Origin: Diphasiastrum complanatum
Lineage: Eukaryota; Streptophyta; Lycopodiopsida; Lycopodiales; Lycopodiaceae
Reading direction: 5' to 3'
Assembly: GCA_029204225.1 (NCBI GenBank)
Contig: CM055098.1
Coordinates: 12,049,552 to 12,113,551, forward strand
Length of the DNA: 64,000 bases
The notes beneath the pieces were generated by a model. The model did not search any database. It was given only the letters and a program-made list of their open reading frames with translations, and had not been told where the DNA came from. Position numbers and translations under genes: made by a program. This document shows, piece after piece, positions 34,401 through 47,300 of the stretch (positions are counted from its first letter, which is position 1; the number at the start of each line of letters is the position of its first letter).

Positions 34401-37400
34401 TGAGATATCACAGCCTACGATATGCAGTAGGTCCACTGAGACAACATATGTCAGTTGTACTATATGACTGAGGTAGAAACTGAGAAGCACCTTATATTTC
34501 CGTGCCCATAGTACTGTAACATCAAAGATTGATATTATTGCTTATTTCGAGACAAGCCTGTCACAGTATGCTCATTGATGCCATACGAACATTAGAGATG
34601 TGTTTCCCTGATGCTATGTAGATGTTTACCTAAGAAATAATACATGGAGGGACTCCAGCATGTCACAGATGCATATCACATCTTTTTTTGCTAGGCAGTG
34701 GGATCGAGATTCAGACTTGGAGGAGGATTCCCTCACTCCCTTTACACACACAGATCAAAATTAGAGGACTTTACATAGACCTGTATTTTACAGAAACGAC
34801 TTTCACATCACCCCAGGTTTCCACAAATACAAGCTTGATGTTACAATAATGCTCCTACCCTAGAGGCTCCAATTGTCATCATTACATCCTACTTCGGAGT
34901 TCTACCTTGATATAGTTCTGTGATTTTTTCTTTAGACAGTGGGATCAAGACTCAGACTCGAGGATTTCCTCACTCCCAATTTATCCATAAGTAGGCCATT
35001 AATTTGTCTTTCATAAGTTCATCCTTATCCTCACTCACCATCCATGAGTTTGCGACCCAACTAACATCAAGAGTAATGCTTACTTGCAATAGTTCATGAA
35101 TCGTGATTCCGAAAAGACTTCCCTCAGTACGCACTTGTTTAAAAGTCAACTACTTAAAAAGCAGCATTCTTCCACCCTTTTATACAGTTCCCCTAAAGCA
35201 AATTTCAAGGAATATTTTAAAAAATAAACAAATAAAATTGCATTCCAGAAACGCTAACCATACTTTCCAGAACACACATTCCGGATCACATGCATGTAAC
35301 TATGATATAAATATATGTATACTACATGCACCATAGTTTCAACCAGAGTTGCAGCTTATCGCGATCCGCTGCAAAAAAGTTTCGGATCGCGCGATCTGGA
35401 ATGTCAGCGATCCGCGACCCGGATTGCGAAATTTTTTTTTTTTTTTTTTTTTTGTAGAAAAAAGACTAATGGCCAAATTTTTTTTTGATAGTTTAATTAC
35501 TAACTAAACTTGGATGGTGGACAGAATGATTACAATCCAAGATTGGAGTTGAAACAACTATAAACTCTGTTACAAATTGCATATGAAAGAAGATTAGAGA
35601 CTCCCGACACAGAGAACTCACACACACACACGGCCATTCTAAGGGATGCTGATGCTTATGCTTCTGAGATGGGTGCTTATGCTTCATAATTGTTGTCGGT
35701 TTGCTGCCATTTAATACGGTTCCATGTGATTTCATTTCACATAATGCAGAAATAGAGATTTTCAATAAAGAATCACTTAATGGCCCAAAATTGGACCGCA
35801 CTCCTCTTGGAACTCCGAACAAACTAGATAAGTGAATTTCTCTTGAAAACAAGTTTAATCTGATACCCATATTGGCACCCAAAAAAAAAAAATTGCGTTC
35901 TGGGAAACCCTAACTGGATTTCCCAGATTGTGTTCCGGAACGGAACCTGCAACTCTGGTTTCAACCCACAATCTGAATCACGTTCCAGAAATTAGGATTA
36001 GGGTCCAAAACGCAAAAAAAAATGGTTCTTGCTCACCTCCCTTTGTACTTATTCAGACCGCAAACATTGTTGGAAACTCCACTTGTCTACGTAGCCCTCT
36101 TGTTTGAGTCATTACACCATCATGTTTCATTACTCCTCTCACTATCATAAATTATAGCAATTCAATAGCTTGATTATGGATTTCGCCCTATATCTAATGC
36201 CAAAGAAACCTTATAAACAAAGCCAAAAAGTGTATTTGACGACATATTACAAATCACAATCGATGACACAAGATATCTAAACCTTTGGGCAATGAACTTA
36301 CCTTTGGATGTGAGGTACATGTCTCACCCTTGCTTGTCAGATTCTCTTGTTCTTTTGAGCTTGATATGGTAGGAGGTGGGCGTGGAACTCACTACCTCCC
36401 TTGTGAGAGAGCGAGAGTCTAACATATCAGACTTACTAACTTTTTGGAAATTGAACCAGTCTTTCTAGATTATTTGAGCACCTAAACTGTACATTCCGTA
36501 CAGTACGTTCTGGAACATACTGGATTGGAACGTTTTTTTTTAAAATAAAAAAACACAGGGTTAAGCACCTGTGTATCTTCCTTTGAGGGACGCATCTTGA
36601 TAATACCTCTCACCTTCCGTGCTTACAGTTGGATTGGGGTTGATGCGACAGTTGTACCTGTCTCTCAACCATCTACGTCTATCCAGCGTAGATGACTCCA
36701 GCGTAGTTCTAACTTCATAACCGGCGGCCGTCCTATTTCTGTATTCTACAGGTGTGTTTGCAATGGGGGACTGATGAGTGGACACTCTATACTAGTCAAA
36801 AGGTGCAATAAACAAAGAATACTGCAGAACAAGCATGTCTTTGATTGGAACCTTTCAGAAGAAGAGCTCAAGAAAATTGAGACTTTACCGCAGAAGAGAT
36901 TGATTCTAGCTGTTTGGTTTGTTACAAATTGTGTTCACAGGCTGAGAAATGAAGTTTGTTCAGACGGACCTTCAGCTGTATAACATTTTTTTTCTGTGTT
37001 AAAAAAATACATATTTTTTCAAGAAAAAAAAATTGGTCAGGTTCCGAAACGGAACTGGAACGGGCAACTATGGTTACAAGTCATCGATAGCAACCATTGT
37101 TACATAGAAATGTGGTTAACATGCAAACGAAAACGTTTGCAAGTTTGCAAGGGGGGGTTGGGATGTTTGCGAATGTTGCCCAAAAAACCCCTAATTTTTT
37201 TTCCTTAGAACTTTGTGTGGGGACTTGTAGAAATAAAGTACATCTTACATGCTATGCTATACATAGTACAATGTACAAAATAGCCTTGCTTCATAGATAG
37301 TCTCTTTGAGTACCAATCAACTTGATTTACATGATAGAAAGGGTACTAATAGTTGGTGAACCAAAGGAGTTTTTTAATAGGACTTGGGATGTTCTCAAGT

Positions 37401-38327
37401 GGCCCACACATTCTCAAGAAGCCAAGTGGGCCATTAGATAAGTAGACTGCAAAGGATAACTTGAGCAGCCAAGTATGTACTTAATGGAATACAGATCTAG
37501 CCTTGCCTTCCTAATAATGGATATATGGATATCAAGTCCCCAGGGATAAGCTCCAACCTAACACAGTAAATGTAATCTTTAGAAATGTTCTTGCAAGGCC
37601 TTTTTGTTGAAAGAAAAGCTTGGTGAAAGGTGAGAAAAAATTAGTACTGTTAAAAGGATCTCTTTCTCAAGTTGCGCCTTTGTCACCTGCAAAAAATAAC
37701 ACGATTCATTAGTTTAGCAATGAGCCACTTGAATATCAACATTATAGATGTTATGTTTCACATGTATTTATCTAGTGTGATAAGTTAAGAGCTCAGGAAT
37801 GCATGCAATTTGATTGACATAAATTTGGCCAACAAACCTCAGCTTCAAAGCGTGTTTGTTGTTCCATTGTGCCAACTCCTTGCACACCTACAGTTGAAGG
37901 ATAACTGGGAAATGTACCAACTCCTCCCATTCCTGGTGTTGCTATAGTTGAAGAGGTTTGTGAGTTCATTGAGAAGTTTCCAATGCCCATTCTCTTCGCA
38001 GAACCTTCCATAAGGCTATCCATTCCAGCATAGCTTGATAAAGGAAGTTTCATGTGTCTTGCGAGTGACAAAAGCACATTCTGCATTTGAAATTGTGCTA
38101 TAATTAGCAATAAAGATCTTATGTAACAATTTACATAAACTCAACATTCGTAAATCTCCAAAGCATTGCTTTATCCAAAATCAACTGCAAGCTTTAAATT
38201 AGATAATCGATTGCCTAAGCTGGTTTCACCTTCCACATCATTCTAGTCTACTCATTTACAAACTTAACCCTACATATTTTCTTTTTGGTCTTATGCACCC
38301 ACGGCTTCCCAAAAGACGTTAATAAAG

Positions 38328-38379
<52 letters not shown>

Positions 38380-41300
38380 GCGAGATCTGCGGGATCTGCT
38401 GCCCTGAACGCACTTTGATGTTGACGAAGTGTTGCCCTGCTGCTGGCTGATCGTGCTGACTGATCGCGCCTGACCGTGGAGTGCTTACTCGCTGGATGGC
38501 CAAGAACAAAAAGACCCCTGTTTCCACATCTGCAGCAGCTCATGATGCAGCAGGTGGAGCAGTAGTGCAGGTTGTCAGCAACCTGCTGCCCCTCCTATCC
38601 CTGCTGAGATTTGCACTGCACCTGTCACAGATCCCTACTCTCTCTCTCCTCAACCTAATGCATTTGCTGCTCTAACAGTCGAAACACCTGTCCCAACTTC
38701 AAACGAGTTATCTCTGCAGCAGCGAATCGAAATCCTGGAATTTTTGTATCAAGGCTTCGAAATTGTCTTTTCAAAGATACACACGCGCTTCAATGTTATC
38801 GAAGAGACTTTACATGTGCATGGAGAAAAGCTTGATAGCTACGGCGCTCAAATCCAAGAGTGGATTCAAGCTGACGCCCAGGAATCGGAAACCCGGCCAG
38901 TAGGAAACCTACCCTACGTCATTGTACACCATCCCAGATACCCTCCCTCTTCCCACATCTCGTCCCACGAATATTTCTAACATATTCACTAACAACCTTA
39001 TAGAGAAGGCCCTCACACTACTACATTCCCATAAAGCCAAAGATATTGACATCCTCTCACCCTTCCTCTCCATTCTATTCAACCGAGCTATCACCTCTGA
39101 TTTTCCCTCCCCATGGTCCACGAACCTCATTCACCCTATCCATAAAGGCGGTGACCCCATGAAAGTTGACAACTACCGCACCATTATGATTAGCCACCTC
39201 TTCGCCAAAGTCTATGGCTCTATCTTACATCATAGACTAGTACAGAGATGGATGCCAGGTCGCTCCAGCTAGGCAGGTTTCAGACCAAGGTATACTACAT
39301 TAGAATCTAGAGCACATTATACAGAGTGATGGGGGAGAGGGTTGTACATTTGGCGACGACCTTATTATTGCTATCCTCCTGTATGCCGATGATGTGGTTT
39401 TGCTTTCACGGACGAGAGAGGGTTTGCAGCGACACCTAGACGCTCTTCTTTCTTTCTGCACATGGTGGGGTTTGTCAATGACATGCAGCTATTTCTTGGG
39501 TACAAAAGGGCTCTGCCTCACTGGTAGATTTGGAGAGACTATGCTTCAGCTAGGCATCATAGATGCGACTAGTAAGTGCCGGCTCTTTGACATTATGTAT
39601 GCTTCCGAGATTGGAGTACTGGTCTGACAGCTACAGATTGGACATACATCTCTTGGCTCCAGATTCGTTTGCTATCTCGGATGATACGGGCTAAGCCCCC
39701 AGTACCACATCAGATTATATTGGCAGAGTTCGCGGACACCCCCATACAGATTGAGGCCTTATTCCATATTGTGACATTTATACACAGGCTGGATGATCTT
39801 CAGATCGGGGATACACACTATGCTGTTGCAGCTCTATCTTCATCCCGACACCTGATTCGGGGGAGGTACTGCTGCTTGTTCAGGGAGCATCCAGCCACAC
39901 TGTCTACCTTCATATCTTATGAGGATCCTAGATGTGTCGCACTTATGATCCGGGAGATGGTAGACTTGAGGAGGAGGAGATTAGATATTGATACACATCC
40001 CCTGACACAGTTGAGCATCAGTGAGTGCATATCCCGTCGGCGACGGAGATCAGAGGTACCCATAGGCTATGATTTAGATGGAGAGGCCGAGATTCCAGAC
40101 TCCTTCATACACAGGCAGCAGAGACAGTGTCGACGGCCAAACAGACAGACAGACAGCTATTAGGCCACAGCCCAGAGTGCCACGGCAGCAGAGATGAGAC
40201 CGGCAGCCTATCCGGTTGCAGAGGTCCACAGCACGTCCAGTGACACCTTCACAGCATACCATCCACCATTTCTTCCATGCTGATGGATATCACGATATAC
40301 TATTCCAGGCTGTTGGATCCTGATTGGACCAGACATTTTTATGCATTGTGATTGTAGTTCTCGTTTCTTTATAGATGATTGAGCTTTAAGCTCCTACGTG
40401 CACACTTGACATGTTCCTTTTCTTAGTCCTATATACATGGTATTTCAAGGACATTAATAAAGATCTTTCTTTCTCTCTCTCTCTCTCAATGCAAATTTTT
40501 TCATGTGGGCCCTGAGCTGCCTGCTAGCGGCCCACATAAAAAAATTTACAAATTTTTTTACAATCCAGGATCACGTTTCTGGTCCCAGATCGTTGTTGCA
40601 GCAGATCACGATCCGCTGCAACTCAGATAACATATAACAAATGAGGAATCCAGTGAGTTAGAGATAGAACATGATAAGAGTGAGCAATCTCTGTCCAAAT
40701 GCTGCTCAGTCACTACAGATATGACTGAACGACTTTATCCTCATATTAGAGAGACCAAATTGTATGGTTTGCTGACAACTACTTACAATAGTCTGTTGAG
40801 GCCCAAAGAATTGCCCATAAACTACCTATAACTAGATGGTCCTGCTCATCTATCTGCTAAAGATTTTTACTAATTACTGGTTATCAGTTGGGTCCTACTG
40901 GTAGGCTGCAGACCCTAGCTCTAGTCTGCACCCTCAAAAAGTATAAATAGAGAACCATGCCTCACTCTAGCTAGTTGATCTGATCTAGTTCTTAGATCAA
41001 AGAGTAGATTGAGATACTTCGGAATAGCTTCAGACCTAATGCAGCTTATAGACCACTCTAGGATGCTAGACCACCCCATGTTATTAGTTGGCATTTCACT
41101 GTATGGCTTCGGCACTTGGGTCCATCATTATTATTTGCCACTTGCTATAGATTTTTACTAATTACTGGTTGACAGTTGGGTCCTACTGGTAGGCTGCAGA
41201 CCCTAGCTCTAGTCTACACCCTCAGAAAGTATAAATAGAGATCCATGCCTCACTCTAGCTAGTTGATCTAGTTCTTAGATCAAAGAGTAGATTGAGATAC

Positions 41301-44300
41301 TTCGGCATAGCTTCAGACCTAATGCAGCTTATAGACCACTCCAGGAGTGCTCAGTTTTTTTTATTGATCTTTTCATTTGTAGTATCCTCTCTCTACCTGT
41401 GCTTTGTGGATACGATAGCAGAACAATAGAGCAGAATTGATATAAATCACCACTTGATCTCAGCAACAATCAACAATGAACAGCCTTTTTAGCCTCTGAT
41501 TATGTTCACTGTCTAGGGCCAGCGTCCATCTGTAGGGCTCCTTCAATAAAGTTTTGTTGGGCCCAGCTTTTGAATAATGGACTCAGAATCCAACTATAAA
41601 TGAGAAGTCCCCAACATTCTAATAAACCTTCAAATAACTCTCAAGTTACTCCAGGAATTTAGTGTTTGTGCAAGCACCAACCACTATCAAGGGTTTGCAA
41701 CATACAAAAGAAAAACTCACGAGACAACGCTTCACAGCAATCCTGATCTATCATCTAAAAAATGCTCAAGTATTCTTCCCCGATAAGCCACATGAAAGAA
41801 ATCAGTAGTCAGAGGAAAATGGAAAAATACAATGCCACAGTCAAAAGCTGAAAGCTAGACGTTGACCTGAAAAAAATGCAGTAGTTGTTGTCCTGTTCCT
41901 GGCTTCAGAGACAAGCCTGCACATCGCGGACCTTATGATTATCCCAGTAAGTTTTATATTTATGAAAGGACACTCCATTCACAACACAGAATAGCCTTGA
42001 CCAATGAAATACAATTTGCAACAAATGGCACTGCCAAAGTTCTGTTAATCACAACCTAAAAAGCTTGAGCTAGACTGTATGATTGAAAAAGCCTTGAATT
42101 TTGTAGACTAAAGATTGTCAAACAAAACTCGGAATAACAGCAGTCTCTTTTTCTTGTAAAGAATACATTTTCAGACCTACAATATGCAATGATGGGAACG
42201 ATAATCAAAAATTGCATTTGATTGGCAATCACCACAGGTAGAAGCAAACTAGCAAGTTGAATCATTTTGTTTTTCTTAGCAGTAATTTAACAACCTTCCA
42301 GTATATCCTACATATATTATGACCTTAGTTGCAGCAGATCACATTCCGCTGCAACAGCGATCCGGAACAAGCATTCGGACAGCAGAAAGCTATCCGGATC
42401 GCTTTTTATTTGATAAATTTTTTTCATAAAACTTAATAAAAAACTATTAAATTGCCTTAAAAAAAACGTTCTTAGTAACAGAAAAACCACTAAATTGCCT
42501 TAAAAAAAACATTTTGAGTAACAATTTCACACACAATTCTGTTTTTTTTTAAGAAAAAAAAATTTAGTGCACGTTCCAGGAAACCCAAATGGGATCTCCC
42601 GGATCACGTTCCGGAACACATTCCGGATCGCGTTCTAGAACAGAATGTGCAACTTTGATTATGACAGCAGACAGGTGAAATTAGTGGTAATGACAATTGT
42701 TGTTTTGAGAAGAAAGCAAAATACCAAAAGTTTTCCTAAGTGTGTTGTGTATTGATGAAGACCTCATTCATCCTAACTGTTATCATTTGTAAGCATTCAC
42801 AAAAATTCCCCTAGTAATTTGTTCACCATGTAAAAGAAATAAAAAATAGAAAACATAAAATCGAGAGTCAAGGTATATTTTAAGTTGGAGTTCTTGCAAG
42901 ATGTTGGCAACTCCAAGCTGTAAGTGATTACATTGAGTCTTTGGAAAAGTCGTTTCTTCATTTAGAATATGCAGGACCTGAGCATGCAATTCCGGAGAAG
43001 AAAAGGCTAATTATCCTGTTGAGAGGACTTCCAGTCTCTTACAGGAATTTCAAGACATCCATCACCATGCAGGCAGATATGACTTATGAAAAAGCTGAAG
43101 TAGCTTTACTTCGAGAGGAGCTAGTGAGAGAGTTCCATATTCATGATGACACAGCTAAAGCAAAAGGAGGATTCTCCACACCATGCGTTTTATGCAGGCC
43201 AGAGGCAGAACAACAAACAGAAAGGCAAGGGCAAGGACAACAAATGTCAACACTATGGTAAGGCTGGACATTCTAAGTACAGCTTGCTACCTATTCCGGT
43301 TCCTCTGACGGGAACTTATTAGAGAATTGGTTTGCTAAGCTTGACACATATTTTCAGATCTACCCTAAGACTGATCCTCAGAAGATCCAGTTTGCTGCTT
43401 TACATTTAGATGGACGCGCCGCCACGTGGTGGCAAGTTTATCGAGCTGATTCTGATCGGGAAGGGCTCCATATATGGCATACCTTTCGCCGTGACCTCCG
43501 TCATGCTATGATTGATCCTCAGTGGCTCGACCGCCAACGTGATACATTATGTAGTCTCACTCAGACCAGTGACCTTGCTTTTTATACAGATCAGTTTATG
43601 GAGCTTTCTTATCTTTTCATAGATCTACCGCCCAGTGAGCTTATTTCTCGTTACATTGCTGGGCTTCGTGGTGCCTTACGTTACGATGTTTCTTCCTTCC
43701 GTCCTCCCACACTTGTTGAGGCGATGTCTCTTGCCAGTACTTTACAGCACAAGTACTCTGACACTCTTCCTTCCCGCTTCTCCCGACACCGTCCTTCTGC
43801 TTCATCTTTTCCCGCTATGTCCACCCCTACACTTGCCCCTTCAGTTCCAATTCCTTGCATTGTGGACCCTTGACCTGCTTTTGTCCGACGTTACACGTCT
43901 GCAGAGTTCGCTGACCTTCAAGATCCTATGTCACACAGTTTGAGCGAGTTGCCTGATTTACTTGAGATAGTTATTGATCTACCTGAGCTCGTCATTGTAT
44001 CCCATAGTGAGTCAGAGTCACATATACAGATTCCTACTGATGCTGATTCACATATACAAGTTGCGGCTGATATGTTCCTTGATACTGACATAGCATGCTA
44101 TGATCCTATTGATGATGTTGTTCCATGCTTTGATATTGTTGTTGAGTACTTTGATGCTACTCGTGTTCCTGAGCGCCATGCTATAGATGTTGTCGCCTAT
44201 GCTCCTTATTTCGATATTATTCATGGGTCTACGGTTTCAGATGCTTTGGCTACTCCAGTAGATCTCCATATGGCATACGGTTATACATTTCATGATGGTC

Positions 44301-47300
44301 CTATTGTATACTCACTAGCTGATTTTGTTGATATCCGTCTAGATGAGTATGTGGTTCTTCTAGATGCATCTTTAGACCAGAACTTATCAGTTGATGCTTC
44401 TGTTATTATGCCTACGTATGTTGTTCCATTTGTGGATCATATTATTCTAGATGTGGGGCGAGAGTATATTGCTTTAGTGGATACAGGCAGTACACATTCA
44501 TTTATTAGCAGTTACATTTCCACCAGGATTCGTGCTACACCTGTTCCTGCTTCCCAGCCTCTCAGTGTTGAGGTTGCTCATTCCCATTCTTTTCCCAGTT
44601 CTCAGATGATTCAGGGCTTGGATTATCGCATTGGTGATTTTTTTGGTCAGGTAGATTTCTACATCATTTCTTTGAAGCACTATGACATTATTTTTGGTGC
44701 AGCCTGGTTCTCTACACTTGGTACTGTTGTTGTGGATCTCTCTCAGCAGACACTTTCCTTTACTCATGCTGGTCAGCATCATTCACTTGCTGGTATTGAT
44801 TCCCAGGGTGACTATTAGTTGGTTACCGGGAAGCAGTTTATGCGTAGCCTGCCAAAGGCTCGGGATGCAGCTCTTCTTTCCAATCAGAGTACATCAGTTG
44901 CTGCTTCATTTTCACCATTCGTGGGTCCTCTTCCTCAGGTTGATGCTCCTTCAGATTTACAGGTTGTTGTTGTGTGCCTTGTGTCTATATGCCTTGATTC
45001 ATAGACATTGTATTCAGTGGTCATTCCTGGTTTCATTGATATTCAGGCCGTATACCTTGGTGGTATTTCTACTATTGCTTTTGCGCATACCTCAAATAGC
45101 CCTCCTGGTTCGGTGGTTGGTGCAGTATCTTCTCCATTGGTCTCTATATCTCCATCTCTTAAGTCCGTTATGGCTGATGTTCCTGCTGATTTCTATGGGG
45201 TTCTTCATGGGTCCACGTTTGATGGTTCCCTCACTATTGGTGATCAGGTTGTATCTTGTCTCGCTTTACTCCATGGATCTCTGCTTGAGGTTTGTGAACC
45301 GCCTCGTGATATTTCTACGGTTCCTTAGATGATTCATGCGCCTTTGGCCCTTACCGTTACACATTTTCCATCCGAGATAAGCTGGTTCAATTGAAAGATA
45401 TGGCATCCTGTGTACGTACGGAACCAGCAAGAGTTGTAGACATGCAATTACATAAGCCTAGAAACCGTACCACTTCTAGATATTTGGTTTATTTGAGGAG
45501 TAAGCCCAACCATAAGAACACACCTGAGAGAAAGAGGAAGTATGGGAACATTTACATACCCACTCATGGACATGTTTAAACTCAATTATAAATGCAAGTA
45601 GTATCGAGAAAGAAAACTCACTGTTTTTGGTGTTTCCTATGATGGATTAGTATGTCCATATGAGGTCTTTCTGGATGAGTTTTTTGGCTACAGTTTTTCA
45701 GTTGAGGCCTCTATTATTTCTAGATTTGTTGCTATTGTTTTTATGCATCATGTCTTTTTAGATGATGCATTGATTTCTTGGACCTTCTGGAGCTTTTGGC
45801 ATGCTGCTCTTCTCGTGATAGGGGCCTTGAAGGTACCGTGTGCCATTGCTACTTCTCATTCATGGGCCTTATGAATACCTTGGGCTTTTGACCATGCTGG
45901 TGCACATATCTCCATTTTAGCTATCCTTTGTCAGGATGATCTCTTTATGATCCATGTTTCCTGGCATATCGCTTGCTTTTCCATGCTACTACAACGTGCC
46001 TGTCATCTTGGCTTATGTTCCTACTCCTTGGTGCTGGTCTTCCGATGCTGCTATCTTTTCTTGGGGCACCTATATCACTGAGTTTGCACATATGATTGAT
46101 GGTTACGTGTATGATGCAGCTATTCGCGATGAGTGTCCATCTCATTTCCAGTTTCCTTATTGGCTTTCCCGTTGCTGATGCAGTTCTACCTTCTCGGGCA
46201 ATCTCCAGGATGTAGGAGCTATTGGCTTTTGGATATTCCACATTGGGAACCATTGGCCTTTGGATTTCTCTATCTCTACTAGTATAAGTAGGCAGGGCTC
46301 TTTATGCTGTAGAGAGGAGGAAGGGCCTAGAGAGACTAGAGAGAGTGGCAATGCTTATGTACATACATTCTTTGTATAGAGATTTGTCTCCATCATCTCC
46401 CTTTCGTGCTCCACTCACTCTTTTGACCTATTTAATCCCTGATTTGTGCACCAATACATGTAATCTGTATAGTTGTGAATGTTTTTGCTTCTAGTTTTAT
46501 TGAATCCCGACATGGTATCAGAGTAGGTTCATAGGCTGCATGATTAACGCTCATGCCAAGACCCATGTGTTACATAGGAGTTACAAAAGCAAATGAAAAG
46601 CCTTGGCATTGGACAGCCAAGTGCTAATTCGAGAAGAAAGTCACTAGCCCCATGGGACCCCGCCATATGAGTTGGGCCCCTCCAAACTTGAGTACACGGA
46701 CCAAAAGTTAAAAAAATGCTCCTTGGGTCCTCAAAACCATATACATTGCCCCAACTTCATTAAATATAGCATTGACCCCATGAAGTCACGCAATCCAAGC
46801 CTGGAGAAAGCTATGTACTCCTCGTACTATCTCTGAGAAGATTCCACCCACGGAGAAAATAAACTTTGATGACCCCTGACAGCCGTCCAGGGTGTACCTT
46901 CTAGTACCTCGACTTCGCAGTCAGTGCATCAACAGAGGAATCTTCATTAAAGGACAAATAGTGACTTCTAGCAGTGGCCAACCTGAACAGCATGATGCAT
47001 CAATAAATGCACATACAAAAACTGCCAACATTATAGTCATAGTTGCACATAATCGCGATTCTGGGAGGGGATGTTTCGGAAACCGCGTTTCTGAGAAACG
47101 CGTTTCTCCTCCCAAAATCACATTTAAAAAAAACAGTATATTAAAAAAAATTTGCACCTCTTCACGGCCAGAATCGCGCCAGCAGTGGAGGAGGAAAATT
47201 TTTTTGTTTTGAGCTACGGGTGTCCGATCGAGGCGTGTGCATAGTCGGAAGGCATCTACTCGGCGATACGGAGGTGGTGTGCACGATGCCAGGGGGCTCT

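Larger units (their letters stand above)
38378..40487 (+). mobile_element. LINE (non-LTR) retrotransposon, internally deleted
   Basis: After a (CT)n tract the body starts GGGCGAGATCTGCGGG. It contains an ORF1-like coiled-coil region, a reverse-transcriptase remnant with YADD, a C-terminal region and a 3' end GGACATTAATAAAGATC followed by (TTTC)/(CT)n at 40455-40487. The endonuclease part is missing. Both sides carry CT microsatellite. The copy lies inside the 3.8-kb host intron. Confidence 0.75.
43281..45330 (+). mobile_element. gypsy gag-protease unit without RT
   Basis: A gag domain, a long acidic linker and a protease follow one another on the plus strand. The reading then continues as Ser/Val-rich sequence (45008-45328) and never reaches RT. 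LTRs were not assigned. It may be a deleted gypsy element or a gag-only derivative. Confidence 0.7.

Noticed and set aside
36768-36812. CTGATGAG resembling a hammerhead ribozyme core
   Set aside because: The expected GAAA after stem II and a cleavable GTC/TTC with flanking stems could not be placed, so the match is likely chance.
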